This document shows, piece by piece, positions 54,585-63,700 of a stretch of 64,000 nucleotides of DNA (positions are counted from its first letter, which is position 1; each line of letters starts with the position of its first letter). The position numbers were made by a program, and so were the translations under genes. Source of the DNA: Pseudomonas cichorii (lineage in GTDB: Bacteria; Pseudomonadota; Gammaproteobacteria; Pseudomonadales; Pseudomonadaceae); assembly GCF_003700275.1 (NCBI RefSeq), contig NZ_RBRE01000057.1:62001-126000 (forward strand). The letters run 5' to 3'. Below the pieces are notes generated by a model, which saw only the letters and a program-made list of their open reading frames with translations, made no database searches and was not told the DNA's origin.

Positions 54585-54617
54585 TTCGCGGATGAATCCG
54601 CCCCCACAATCCGCGAA
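54585..54617. repeat. Short REP-like palindrome after flhB
   Basis: TTCGCGGAT (54585-54593) and ATCCGCGAA (54609-54617) surround a loop GAATCCGCCCCCACA. This is the common Pseudomonas pattern of a palindrome plus CCCACA. It probably protects or ends the fliL-flhB mRNA. Confidence 0.75.
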
Positions 54618-54680
54618 AACCCCGCATAAAACAGGCCGATAACCCGCTTGCGACTCGGTGCTGGCCACTCGCTGCCAAAG

Positions 54681-54697
54681 TTGGACAGCTTTTTGCA
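54681..54697 (+). promoter_or_regulatory. Sigma-54 promoter of flhA
   Basis: TTGGACAGCTTTTTGCA with GG-N10-GC; -12 C at 54696, +1 near 54708, about 51 nt before the flhA GTG. Confidence 0.82.
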
Positions 54698-54758
54698 ATA
54701 GGTCGATTCAGGTCGCCTTGGGCGTCAAAGTTTTGATTTAGTGCGCAGGTAAAGAACA

Positions 54759-56888
54759 GTGGATCGCTCTCAGATTATCAGTGGCGCACGTAGCAATTTG
54801 GCTGGCCTTGGTCGTGGCCAGCTAGGCATCCCGCTGTTGTTGCTGGTCATGATGGCAATGATGATGTTGCCCATGCCGCCTTTCCTGCTGGACGTGTTCT
54901 TCACGTTCAACATCGCACTCTCCATCGTGGTGCTGCTGGTCTGCGTGTACTCCCTGCGGCCACTGGATTTCTCGGTTTTCCCGACCATTCTGCTGGTAGC
55001 CACATTGCTGCGCCTGGCGCTGAACGTGGCTTCCACCCGGGTGGTCATGCTCCACGGTCAGGACGGTCACGCGGCCGCGGGCAAGGTGATCCAGGCCTTC
55101 GGTGAAGTGGTGATCGGCGGTAACTACGTCGTCGGTATCGTGGTGTTCGCGATCCTGATGATCATCAACTTCGTGGTAATCACCAAGGGTGCCGGGCGCA
55201 TCTCCGAGGTGAGCGCACGTTTCACCCTCGATGCGATGCCGGGCAAGCAGATGGCGATCGACGCCGACCTCAATGCCGGCCTGATCGATCAGGCAGAAGC
55301 CAAGCGCCGCCGTGCCGAAGTCGCTCAGGAAGCCGAGTTCTACGGTTCCATGGACGGTGCCAGCAAATTCGTGCGTGGTGACGCGATTGCCGGTCTGCTG
55401 ATCCTCTTCATCAACCTCATCGGCGGCATGCTGGTGGGCATACTGCAGCACAACATGACCTTCGCCGATGCCGGGCGGGTCTACACACTGTTGACCATCG
55501 GTGACGGTTTGGTGGCGCAATTGCCATCACTGCTGCTTTCCACTGCGGCAGCGATCATGGTGACCCGTGCTTCCGGTTCGGAAGAAATGGGCAAGATGAT
55601 CAATCGTCAAATGTTCACTTCTCCCAAGGCTCTGGCCGTTTCGGCAGGAATCATGATTGTGATGGGCCTGGTGCCCGGCATGCCGCACTTTTCCTTCATC
55701 AGCCTGGGCCTGGTGGCCGGTGGTGCAGCCTACTGGCTGTGGAAGAGGCAGAACACTGCAAAGGTCGAAGCATTGGCCGAGGTTCAGCGTCAGCAGGAAC
55801 TGCTGCCATCTCCGACCCGCGTCCAGGACTCCAAGGAGCTTGGCTGGGATGACGTCACGCCTATCGATATCATCGGCCTGGAAGTCGGCTATCGCCTGAT
55901 TCCGCTGGTGGATCGCAATCAGGGTGGTCAACTGCTGGCGCGTATCAAGGGTGTGCGCAAGAAGCTGTCCCAGGAGCTGGGCTTCCTGATGCCGACCGTA
56001 CACATCCGCGACAACCTCGACCTGGCACCCAGCGCCTATCGTTTGACGCTGATGGGCGTGATTCTGGCCGAAGCCGAGATCTATCCCGATCGCGAACTGG
56101 CGATCAACCCGGGTCAGGTGTTCGGCACGCTCAACGGCATCACTGCCAGAGATCCGGCGTTTGGTCTTGAGGCAGTCTGGATCGAAATCAGTCAGCGCAG
56201 CCAGGCACAGTCGCTGGGCTACACGGTGGTGGATGCCAGTACCGTAGTGGCAACGCACTTGAACCAGATTCTCTACAAGCACTCTCATGAGCTGATCGGC
56301 CACGAAGAAGTCCAGCAACTGATGCAGTTGCTGGCCAAAAGCTCACCCAAGCTCGCTGAAGAGCTGGTTCCGGGTGTGCTGTCACTGTCGGCATTGCTCA
56401 ATGTATTGCAGGCGCTGCTGGCTGAACATGTGCCGGTTCGCGATATCCGCAGCATTGCCGAAGCCATCGCTAACAACGCCGGAAAGAGTCAAGATACCGC
56501 CGCTTTGGTCGCCGCCGTACGGGTCGGTCTGAGCCGCGCAATCGTGCAAAGCATTGTAGGGATTGAGCCGGAGCTGCCTGTCATCACGCTGGAACCAAGG
56601 TTGGAACAAATATTGCTCAATAGTTTGCAGAAGGCTGGTCAGGGTCAGGAAGAAGGCGTTCTTCTTGAACCGAGCATGGCTGAAAAGCTCCAGCGTTCTT
56701 TGATCGAGGCCGCCCAGCGTCAGGAGATGCAAGGGTCGCCAGTAATTCTGTTGGTAGCAGGTCCGATCCGGGCCATGCTGTCACGATTTGGACGATTGGC
56801 TGTACCGAACATGCATGTTCTGGCGTATCAGGAAATTCCTGACAATAAGCAAGTCACCATCGTAGCGACTGTCGGGCCTAACGGCTGA
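54759..56888 (+). CDS. flhA: FlhA, export gate platform
   Basis: A 709-residue protein with eight transmembrane segments in the N-terminal half (about 20-330). The conserved FHIPEP-type loop follows (RISEVSARFTLDAMPGKQMAIDADLNAG), then a large cytoplasmic domain that forms the nonameric chaperone-docking ring. It starts with GTG. Heads flhA-flhF-fleN-fliA. Confidence 0.97.
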   Translation: MDRSQIISGARSNLAGLGRGQLGIPLLLLVMMAMMMLPMPPFLLDVFFTFNIALSIVVLLVCVYSLRPLDFSVFPTILLVATLLRLALNVASTRVVMLHGQDGHAAAGKVIQAFGEVVIGGNYVVGIVVFAILMIINFVVITKGAGRISEVSARFTLDAMPGKQMAIDADLNAGLIDQAEAKRRRAEVAQEAEFYGSMDGASKFVRGDAIAGLLILFINLIGGMLVGILQHNMTFADAGRVYTLLTIGDGLVAQLPSLLLSTAAAIMVTRASGSEEMGKMINRQMFTSPKALAVSAGIMIVMGLVPGMPHFSFISLGLVAGGAAYWLWKRQNTAKVEALAEVQRQQELLPSPTRVQDSKELGWDDVTPIDIIGLEVGYRLIPLVDRNQGGQLLARIKGVRKKLSQELGFLMPTVHIRDNLDLAPSAYRLTLMGVILAEAEIYPDRELAINPGQVFGTLNGITARDPAFGLEAVWIEISQRSQAQSLGYTVVDASTVVATHLNQILYKHSHELIGHEEVQQLMQLLAKSSPKLAEELVPGVLSLSALLNVLQALLAEHVPVRDIRSIAEAIANNAGKSQDTAALVAAVRVGLSRAIVQSIVGIEPELPVITLEPRLEQILLNSLQKAGQGQEEGVLLEPSMAEKLQRSLIEAAQRQEMQGSPVILLVAGPIRAMLSRFGRLAVPNMHVLAYQEIPDNKQVTIVATVGPNG

Positions 56889-56899
56889 GGTAGTGAGTC

Positions 56900-58228
56900 A
56901 TGCAAGTTAAGCGTTTTTTCGCCGCCGATATGCGTCAAGCCATGAAACTGGTTCGCGATGAGCTGGGTGCCGAGGCAGCCATCATTGGCAATCGTCGCAT
57001 TGCCGGCGGTGTCGAGCTGACGGCCGCTCTGGACTACAAGCTTTCCGCGTTGGCACCACGTGTGCCGAACATGGAGCTTGAGGACGAGCTGCGCAAGACT
57101 CAGTCGCGTATCGTTTCCGCCCAGGCGGAGCTGAACAATCGCGGCGAAAGCGATGCTTCGATCAACAGCCAGCTGTTCTCCGGGATGCCGTTGAGCGCTC
57201 TCGACAAACATATCGAACCGACGCTCGAAGAGCCGCCGCGCCCGTTTGCCCACGCACCGGCGCCAGCCGCTGCGGAGCCGGCAGGGCAGCGCGTCTATGA
57301 CTCGATGCGTCTTGAATTGAATGGCCTGCGCGAGCTGCTGGAAGTCCAGCTTGGCTCCCTGGCCTGGAATCAACTGCAAGGCAGCCGTCCGCAACAGGCC
57401 AGCCTGTGGCGTCGTCTGCAGCGCGTCGGTCTGTCCGGCCCGTTGTCCCGCGACCTGCTGGCGATGATCCCGGAAATCGACGAGCCACGTCAGGCCTGGC
57501 GCATGTTGCTGGCCCATCTGGCGCGAATGATTGCCGTGCCTGACGTCGAACCGCTCGAAGAGGGTGGCGTGATCGCCATGGTTGGCCCGGCCGGTATGGG
57601 CAAGACCACGACCCTTGCCAAGCTGGCTGCCCGTTATGTACTCAAGTATGGCCCGCAGAACATCGCGCTGGTCAGCATGGACAGTTTCCGCATCGGTGCC
57701 CAGGAGCAGCTCAAGACCCTGGGCCGGATCCTCAACGTGCCGGTTACCCATGTCGATCCAGGTCAGTCGCTGGCCCAGGCGCTGGATCCGCTGCTGCGCA
57801 AGCGCGTGGTGCTGATCGATACCGCCGGCCTGCAGGCCAGCGATCCGGCCTTGCGCATGCAGTTGGAAAGCCTGGCGGGACGCGGTATTCGTGCCCGTAA
57901 CTATCTGGTCCTGGCCACTACCAGCCAGAAGCAGGTACTGACTGCGGCTTATCACAGTTACAAGCGTTGTGGTTTGGCAGGTTGCATCCTGACCAAGCTT
58001 GATGAAACCGCAAGCCTCGGCGAAGTGCTGAGCCTTGCGATTGGCCATGAGTTACCTGTGGCTTATCTCACGGATGGACCACGTATTCCTGACGACCTGC
58101 ACCTGCCGCGTCGCCACCAGTTGGTTAGTCGCGCTGTCAGTGTGCAAATGCAGGATGAGCCGAGCGAGGAAGCGATGGCCGATATGTTTGCCGACCTCTA
58201 TCACACCCCTGGCAAGAGAGTGGGGTAA
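56900..58228 (+). CDS. flhF: FlhF, SRP-type GTPase for polar flagellum placement
   Basis: A 442-residue GTPase: a basic N-terminal domain (MQVKRFFAADMRQAMKLVRDELG), a Pro/Ala-rich linker (about 105-140) and the NG domain with G1 VGPAGMGKTTTLAKL, DSFRIGAQEQLKTL, the DTAGL switch and the TKLDE specificity motif. It recruits the first basal body to the pole. Works with FleN, encoded next. Confidence 0.96.
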   Translation: MQVKRFFAADMRQAMKLVRDELGAEAAIIGNRRIAGGVELTAALDYKLSALAPRVPNMELEDELRKTQSRIVSAQAELNNRGESDASINSQLFSGMPLSALDKHIEPTLEEPPRPFAHAPAPAAAEPAGQRVYDSMRLELNGLRELLEVQLGSLAWNQLQGSRPQQASLWRRLQRVGLSGPLSRDLLAMIPEIDEPRQAWRMLLAHLARMIAVPDVEPLEEGGVIAMVGPAGMGKTTTLAKLAARYVLKYGPQNIALVSMDSFRIGAQEQLKTLGRILNVPVTHVDPGQSLAQALDPLLRKRVVLIDTAGLQASDPALRMQLESLAGRGIRARNYLVLATTSQKQVLTAAYHSYKRCGLAGCILTKLDETASLGEVLSLAIGHELPVAYLTDGPRIPDDLHLPRRHQLVSRAVSVQMQDEPSEEAMADMFADLYHTPGKRVG

Positions 58229-58280
58229 GTGATGGATATTACTGGAATGTCCCTGCATCAATGGTCTGCCAGGCATTGTT

Positions 58281-58292
58281 CGTTCGCGAACG
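58281..58292. repeat. Palindrome in the fleN leader
   Basis: CGTTCGCGAACG is a perfect 12-nt palindrome about 52 nt before the fleN start, in the 115-nt flhF-fleN gap. It could be a protein site or a small hairpin; nothing more can be said. Confidence 0.5.
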
Positions 58293-58343
58293 TGCAGCCC
58301 GTAATGTGGTTTCGGTCTACGCAAGACAAGGTAAAGAAATAAC

Positions 58344-59177
58344 ATGGGCAGCATGCATCCCGTACAGGTTATCGCAGTGACCGGTGGCAAAGGTGGCGTC
58401 GGTAAGACTAACGTGTCAGTGAACCTTTCACTGGCTCTGGCCGAGCTTGGTCGGCGCGTCATGTTGCTCGATGCCGACCTTGGCCTGGCCAATGTCGATG
58501 TCCTGCTGGGCCTGACGCCCAAGCGTACGCTGGCTGACGTCATCGAAGGCCGCTGTGATCTGCGCGATGTCCTTTTGCAAGGACCTGGTGGCGTGCGCAT
58601 CGTGCCTGCGGCATCCGGTACCCAGAGCATGGTTCATCTGTCGCCGGCCCAGCATGCCGGTCTGATCCAGGCCTTCAGCGAGATTGGCGACAACCTCGAT
58701 GTGCTGGTGATCGACACGGCTGCCGGTATCGGCGAATCGGTGGTCAGCTTCGTGCGCGCAGCCCAGGAAGTGCTGCTGGTGGTGTGCGATGAGCCGACCT
58801 CGATTACCGACGCCTACGCCCTGATCAAACTGTTGAACCGCGACTATGGCATGAACCGTTTTCGCGTTCTGGCCAACATGGCCCAGAGCCCGCAGGAAGG
58901 CCGCAATCTTTTCGCCAAGCTGACGAAAGTGACTGACCGCTTCCTCGACGTGGCCCTGCAATATGTCGGTGCCGTACCTTACGACGAGTGTGTCCGCAAG
59001 GCCGTGCAGAAGCAGCGCGCTGTCTACGAGGCGTTCCCTCGCTCCAAGTGTGCACTGGCCTTCAAGGCCATTGCCCAGAAGGTCGACACCTGGCCGTTAC
59101 CAGCCAATCCACGTGGTCATCTGGAGTTCTTCGTCGAACGACTTGTCCATCAGACCAGCGCGGGGCCTGTTCAATGA
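58344..59177 (+). CDS. fleN: FleN (FlhG), flagellar number regulator
   Basis: A 277-residue ParA/MinD-type ATPase with deviant Walker A TGGKGGVGKTN (about 11-20), switch DADLGLANVDVLLGL, VIDTAAGIG and a C-terminal amphipathic segment. It binds FleQ and lowers its activity, keeping flagellar number at one or a few. MGSM start at 58344; a second ATG three codons later is possible. Its TGA overlaps the fliA ATG (ATGA). Confidence 0.96.
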   Translation: MGSMHPVQVIAVTGGKGGVGKTNVSVNLSLALAELGRRVMLLDADLGLANVDVLLGLTPKRTLADVIEGRCDLRDVLLQGPGGVRIVPAASGTQSMVHLSPAQHAGLIQAFSEIGDNLDVLVIDTAAGIGESVVSFVRAAQEVLLVVCDEPTSITDAYALIKLLNRDYGMNRFRVLANMAQSPQEGRNLFAKLTKVTDRFLDVALQYVGAVPYDECVRKAVQKQRAVYEAFPRSKCALAFKAIAQKVDTWPLPANPRGHLEFFVERLVHQTSAGPVQ

Positions 59178-59914
59178 CAGCGAGCGGCTTTCAAATGTAC
59201 AGCAAGGCTTCCAGAAATTCGCAATACGAACTCATCGAGCGTTACGCGCCGTTGGTCAAGCGTATCGCCTATCACTTGCTGGCGCGTCTGCCTGCCAGTG
59301 TGCAGGTCGAGGATCTGATCCAGGCCGGCATGATCGGCCTGCTGGAAGTTTCCACCAAGTACGACTCTACCAAGGGTGCAAGCTTCGAGACCTATGCCGG
59401 GATTCGTATCCGTGGCGCCATGCTCGACGAAGTGCGCAAGGGCGACTGGGCACCGCGCTCGGTTCACCGTAATACCCGCATGGTCAGTGACGCAATTCGC
59501 GCAATTGAAGCAAAAACCGGACGTGACGCTAAAGATCACGAGGTTGCGGCCGAACTCCAGTTAAGTCTCGATGATTATTACGGGATTTTGAATGATACCT
59601 TAGGCAGCCGGCTGTTCAGCTTCGACGACCTCTTGCAGGACGGCGATCATGAAGGGCTGCATGAGGATGGCGCAAGCGGCTCGCTCGAGCCATCGCGGGA
59701 TCTGGAAGACGAGCGTTTCCAGGCTGCGTTGGCAGATGCAATTGCCAACTTGCCGGAGCGCGAGCGCCTGGTCTTGGCGCTGTACTACGACGAGGAGCTG
59801 AACCTCAAGGAAATCGGTGAGGTGCTTGGGGTCAGCGAGTCGCGAGTCAGCCAGTTACACAGCCAGTGCGCAGCTCGTTTGCGAGGGCGTTTGGGGGAGT
59901 GGCGAGCGCGTTGA
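59174..59914 (+). CDS. fliA: FliA, sigma-28 factor
   Basis: A 246-residue sigma factor with regions 2 (LVKRIAYHLLARLPASVQVEDLIQAGMIGLLEV), 3 and 4 (LPERERLVLALYYDEELNLKEIGEVLGVSESRVSQLHSQ). It transcribes late genes, here predicted fliC, flgM and fliS. Start ATG 59174 overlaps the fleN stop; a longer in-frame version lies within fleN and is rejected. Confidence 0.97.
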   Translation: MTASGFQMYSKASRNSQYELIERYAPLVKRIAYHLLARLPASVQVEDLIQAGMIGLLEVSTKYDSTKGASFETYAGIRIRGAMLDEVRKGDWAPRSVHRNTRMVSDAIRAIEAKTGRDAKDHEVAAELQLSLDDYYGILNDTLGSRLFSFDDLLQDGDHEGLHEDGASGSLEPSRDLEDERFQAALADAIANLPERERLVLALYYDEELNLKEIGEVLGVSESRVSQLHSQCAARLRGRLGEWRAR

Positions 59915-60160
59915 TGGGCGATTTGTGACTTATCAGAGTCTCAGGTTGTCGCAAGCCGGCTGTGCAGAGCGTTGCGTGGTATCAGAATAGACAAGGCAGG
60001 AGCCTGTCAGACAGAGCCTTTGGCCTGCTGGTTCGGGTTTCTGTTCTGTTGTTTTGCCAAGCCCGTCGTCGTTTTCGTACAGCCGGGGGTGTGCTGTGCC
60101 AGTATTGAGTGAACAGCGTATTCAGGTGCTGAATGCGTTAAAGACTGCTTGGAGGTCGAA
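59915..60160. other. fliA-cheY intergenic region
   Basis: A 246-nt gap without a coding region. I looked for FliA and sigma-54 promoters ahead of cheY and found none with acceptable spacing, so the promoter of the cheYZAB group is unassigned. Confidence 0.5.
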
Positions 60161-60547
60161 TTGGACAAGAACATGAAAATCCTCATCGTTGATGACTTCT
60201 CAACGATGCGGCGGATCATAAAAAACCTGTTGCGTGACCTGGGGTTCACCAACACATCCGAAGCGGACGACGGCATCACTGCCTTGCCGATGCTTCAAAG
60301 CGGTTCCTTTGACTTTCTGGTGACTGACTGGAACATGCCTGGCATGTCCGGTATCGACCTGCTGCGTCAGGTGCGCCTGGATGATCGTCTCAAAAGCCTG
60401 CCTGTGCTGATGGTAACTGCCGAAGCCAAGCGTGAGCAGATCATCGAAGCTGCCCAGGCTGGTGTGAATGGCTATGTCGTCAAGCCGTTCACAGCCCAAG
60501 TGCTGCAAGAGAAGATCGAAAAGATCTTTGAACGCGTCAATAGCTGA
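60161..60547 (+). CDS. cheY: CheY, chemotaxis response regulator
   Basis: A single receiver domain. It has [12 protein letters not shown], the phospho-acceptor in [23 protein letters not shown] and the conserved Lys in YVVKPFTAQ. Phosphorylated by CheA, it binds FliM. TTG 60161 is chosen because GGAGG ends 5 nt upstream (128 residues, MDKNMKIL). ATG 60173 (MKILIVDD, 124 residues) is the start known in other Pseudomonas and remains possible. Confidence 0.93.
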   Translation: MDKNMKILIVDDFSTMRRIIKNLLRDLGFTNTSEADDGITALPMLQSGSFDFLVTDWNMPGMSGIDLLRQVRLDDRLKSLPVLMVTAEAKREQIIEAAQAGVNGYVVKPFTAQVLQEKIEKIFERVNS

Positions 60548-60566
60548 TGCATGCCGCGAGGGCGCT

Positions 60567-61352
60567 ATGGATAACAACGATTCGCTGGGTGACTTTGAGT
60601 CGACCCTGAAGAAACACGCGCAGGAACTCGTTACCAGCCTTGAAAAAGGCCGGTTCGGTGACGCCGTGCAATTGATCCATGAGCTCAACCAGGCTCGTGA
60701 TCGCGGCCTGTACCAGGAAGTCGGCAAACTGACTCGCGAGTTGCATAGTGCGATCGTCAATTTTCATATTGACCCGAACATGCCTCAAGCCGAAGAAGTG
60801 TCGCAGATCACTGATGCGGCCGATCGATTGTCGTATGTTGTGAGACTGACCGAGAATGCGGCCAACCGCACGATGGATCTGGTCGAGCAAAGTACGCCGT
60901 TGATGAACGGACTGAGTGACGATGCCAAGGCGCTGAGCGCCGATTGGGGTCGTTTCATGCGTCGTGAAATCGGCGCTGAAGAGTTTCGTGATCTGGCCAA
61001 GCGTGTCGATGGTTTCCTGTCCCGTACCGAGACGGAAACGCACACGGTTGCTACCCACCTCAACGACATTTTGCTGGCCCAGGACTATCAGGACCTGACC
61101 GGTCAGGTGATCAAGCGCGTAACGCAACTGGTCACTGAAGTCGAAAGCAATCTGCTCAAACTGGTGCTCATGGCCAGCCATGTCGATCGCTTTGCCGGCA
61201 TCGAACATGATGAAAAAGCGATCCTTGCGGAAAAAGATCCTAAAAAACATCTCACGCAGGGTGAAGGTCCGCAGATTCATGCCGATAAACGTGAAGACGT
61301 CGTATCCGGACAGGATGATGTAGACGATCTGCTATCGAGCCTCGGCTTCTAG
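60567..61352 (+). CDS. cheZ: CheZ, CheY-P phosphatase
   Basis: A 261-residue helical protein. The active-site region contains DILLAQDYQDLTGQVIKRV, with the catalytic Gln and acidic residues of CheZ. The last 13 residues, QDDVDDLLSSLGF, are the CheY-docking peptide. Start ATG 60567 follows GCGAGGGCG; a longer in-frame version overlaps cheY and is unlikely. Confidence 0.96.
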   Translation: MDNNDSLGDFESTLKKHAQELVTSLEKGRFGDAVQLIHELNQARDRGLYQEVGKLTRELHSAIVNFHIDPNMPQAEEVSQITDAADRLSYVVRLTENAANRTMDLVEQSTPLMNGLSDDAKALSADWGRFMRREIGAEEFRDLAKRVDGFLSRTETETHTVATHLNDILLAQDYQDLTGQVIKRVTQLVTEVESNLLKLVLMASHVDRFAGIEHDEKAILAEKDPKKHLTQGEGPQIHADKREDVVSGQDDVDDLLSSLGF

Positions 61353-61384
61353 GTCTGTTGACGGTTAATTTTAGGGAGCACCCC

Positions 61385-63649
61385 ATGAGCTTCGGCGCCG
61401 ATGAAGAGATCCTTCAGGATTTTCTGGTAGAGGCCGGCGAAATTCTCGAGCAGTTGTCTGAACAGTTGGTCGAGCTGGAAAGCCGACCGGATGATGCTGA
61501 TCTGCTCAATGCAATTTTTCGCGGTTTTCACACTGTAAAAGGGGGCGCCGGCTTCCTCCAGCTCCATGAGCTGGTGGAGTGCTGCCACATCGCCGAAAAC
61601 GTGTTCGACATCCTTCGCAAGGGTGAGCGCCGCGTTGACGCCGAATTGATGGATGTGGTCCTTGAAGCTCTGGATACAGTCAACAGCATGTTCGGTCAGG
61701 TGCGCGAGCGTACCGACCTTACACCTGCGACTCCAGAACTGCTGGCTGCGCTGTCGCGTCTTGCCGAGCCTCAGTCGGCTCAGGAGGCCGAGGCCGTTGC
61801 TGCGCCAGCTCCTGTCGTCGAGGCGGCTCCTGCCGAGCCTGCTGCAAGCGATGACATCACTGATGCCGAGTTCGAGCATCTGCTCGATACCATGAGCGCA
61901 GCCAAGTCCGATGCAGTTACTGCACCGGCGGCGCCTGCTGCGGCCGGCAGTGATGAAATCACCGATCAGGAATTCGAGTCGTTGCTCGATCAGTTGCATG
62001 GCAAGGGCCAGTTTGCGCCGGATGCCGCTGCAGCGCCTGCACCCGCACCTGTGGCGGCTGCTCCGAGCAGTGGCAAGGCACCTGCGGGCGATGAAATTAC
62101 CGACGACGAATTTGAAGCCCTGCTCGATCAGTTGCATGGCAAGGGTTCGTTCGATGGCGCGGTGGCTGCGGCGCCTGTCGCTGCAGCGGCTGCTCCAGCT
62201 CCTGCTCCAGCGAAAGCGCCTGCTGCTTCCGATGAAATTACCGATCACGAGTTCGAGAACCTGCTGGACGAGTTGCACGGCAAGGGCAAGTTCGAGCCCC
62301 AGGCTGTCGCCGGGAACGTGGCAGCAGCAGCGCCACCACCTGCGCCTCCGCCAGCCCCGGCTGCGGTAGCCAAACCGGCGCCTGCACCGGCACCGGCTCC
62401 AGCTGCCAAACCGGCACCGGCCGCAGCTGCTCCGGCGCGTGCACCGGCTGGTGCGCCTGAAAAGGCGGTGGCATCCGAAGCCGAAACCACTGTACGGGTC
62501 GATACTGCGCGTCTGGACGAGATCATGAACATGGTCGGCGAACTGGTGCTGGTGCGTAACCGTCTGGTGCGCCTGGGCCTGAACAGCGGCGATGAAGCCA
62601 TGTCCAAGGCCGTGTCGAACCTGGATGTGGTTACGGCCGACTTGCAGACTGCGGTGATGAAAACCCGCATGCAGCCGATCAAGAAAGTCTTCGGTCGCTT
62701 CCCGCGACTGGTTCGCGACCTGGCCCGTCAGCTCAAGAAGGAAATCAACCTGGAGCTGGTCGGCGAAGAAACCGACCTGGACAAGAACCTCGTAGAGGCG
62801 CTTGCCGACCCGTTGGTCCACTTGGTGCGCAACGCGGTCGACCACGGTATCGAAATGCCGGAAGAGCGTGAAGCTTCAGGCAAGTCGCGTGGCGGTCGAG
62901 TGATTCTTTCTGCCGAGCAGGAAGGCGACCACATCCTGCTGTCGATTTCCGATGACGGCAAGGGCATGGACCCGAACGTTCTGCGCGGCATTGCCGTCAA
63001 GCGTGGCGTGATGGACAAGGATGCCGCCGACCGCCTGAGCGACACCGATTGCTACAACCTGATCTTTGCGCCGGGCTTCTCGACCAAATCCGAGATTTCC
63101 GATATCTCCGGACGCGGCGTGGGCATGGACGTGGTGAAAACCAAGATCGCCCAGCTCAACGGTACGATCAACATCTACTCCACCAAGGGCCAGGGCTCCA
63201 AGATTGTCATCAAGGTGCCTCTGACCCTGGCAATCATGCCGACCCTGATGGTCATGCTGGGCAACCAGGCGTTTGCCTTCCCGCTGGTCAACGTCAACGA
63301 AATCTTCCACCTGAACCTGTCGACCACCAATGTCGTCGATGGCCAGGAAGTGGTGATCGTGCGTGACAAGGCCTTGCCACTGTTCTATCTCAAGCGCTGG
63401 CTGATCAGCTCTGCCGCTTACGAAGAACAGCATGAAGGGCATGTGGTGATCCTTTCGGTGGGCACCCAGCGGATCGGCTTCGTGGTCGATCAACTGGTCG
63501 GCCAGGAAGAAGTGGTTATCAAACCGCTGGGCAAGATGCTGCAGGGTACGCCGGGCATGTCGGGCGCCACCATCACCGGTGACGGTCGCATCGCCTTGAT
63601 TCTCGATGTACCGAGCATGCTCAAGCGTTACGCCGCACGGCGTATTTGA
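61385..63649 (+). CDS. cheA: CheA, chemotaxis histidine kinase
   Basis: A 754-residue kinase. The HPt (P1) domain (about 1-105) has phospho-acceptor His49 (FRGFHTVKGG). In place of a clear P2 domain there is a long Ala/Pro-rich region (about 130-365) with four copies of a DEITDxEFExLLDxLHGKG-like motif (155-170 partial, 189-210, 235-256, 282-303). Then come the P3 dimerisation helices, the P4 kinase (LVRNAVDHGIE, SDDGKGMD, GRGVGMDVV) and the P5 CheW-like domain (about 615-750). It phosphorylates CheY and CheB. Start ATG 61385 follows AGGGAGC. Confidence 0.97.
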   Translation: MSFGADEEILQDFLVEAGEILEQLSEQLVELESRPDDADLLNAIFRGFHTVKGGAGFLQLHELVECCHIAENVFDILRKGERRVDAELMDVVLEALDTVNSMFGQVRERTDLTPATPELLAALSRLAEPQSAQEAEAVAAPAPVVEAAPAEPAASDDITDAEFEHLLDTMSAAKSDAVTAPAAPAAAGSDEITDQEFESLLDQLHGKGQFAPDAAAAPAPAPVAAAPSSGKAPAGDEITDDEFEALLDQLHGKGSFDGAVAAAPVAAAAAPAPAPAKAPAASDEITDHEFENLLDELHGKGKFEPQAVAGNVAAAAPPPAPPPAPAAVAKPAPAPAPAPAAKPAPAAAAPARAPAGAPEKAVASEAETTVRVDTARLDEIMNMVGELVLVRNRLVRLGLNSGDEAMSKAVSNLDVVTADLQTAVMKTRMQPIKKVFGRFPRLVRDLARQLKKEINLELVGEETDLDKNLVEALADPLVHLVRNAVDHGIEMPEEREASGKSRGGRVILSAEQEGDHILLSISDDGKGMDPNVLRGIAVKRGVMDKDAADRLSDTDCYNLIFAPGFSTKSEISDISGRGVGMDVVKTKIAQLNGTINIYSTKGQGSKIVIKVPLTLAIMPTLMVMLGNQAFAFPLVNVNEIFHLNLSTTNVVDGQEVVIVRDKALPLFYLKRWLISSAAYEEQHEGHVVILSVGTQRIGFVVDQLVGQEEVVIKPLGKMLQGTPGMSGATITGDGRIALILDVPSMLKRYAARRI
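61847..62293 (+). repeat. Four tandem motif repeats in the CheA linker
   Basis: Starts at 61847 (degenerate copy), 61949, 62087 and 62228. Copies 2-4 encode 22 residues of the form (S/G)DEITDxEFExLLD followed by xLHGKGxF, separated by Ala/Pro-rich spacers. Start-to-start distances are 34, 46 and 47 residues. Copy 1 keeps DDITDAEFEHLLD but lacks the LHGKG end. Confidence 0.92.
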
Positions 63650-63700
63650 TTCTGGTGACGCGGGCAGCGCAAGCTGCCTGCCGAGCCTATTGGAGTGTTT

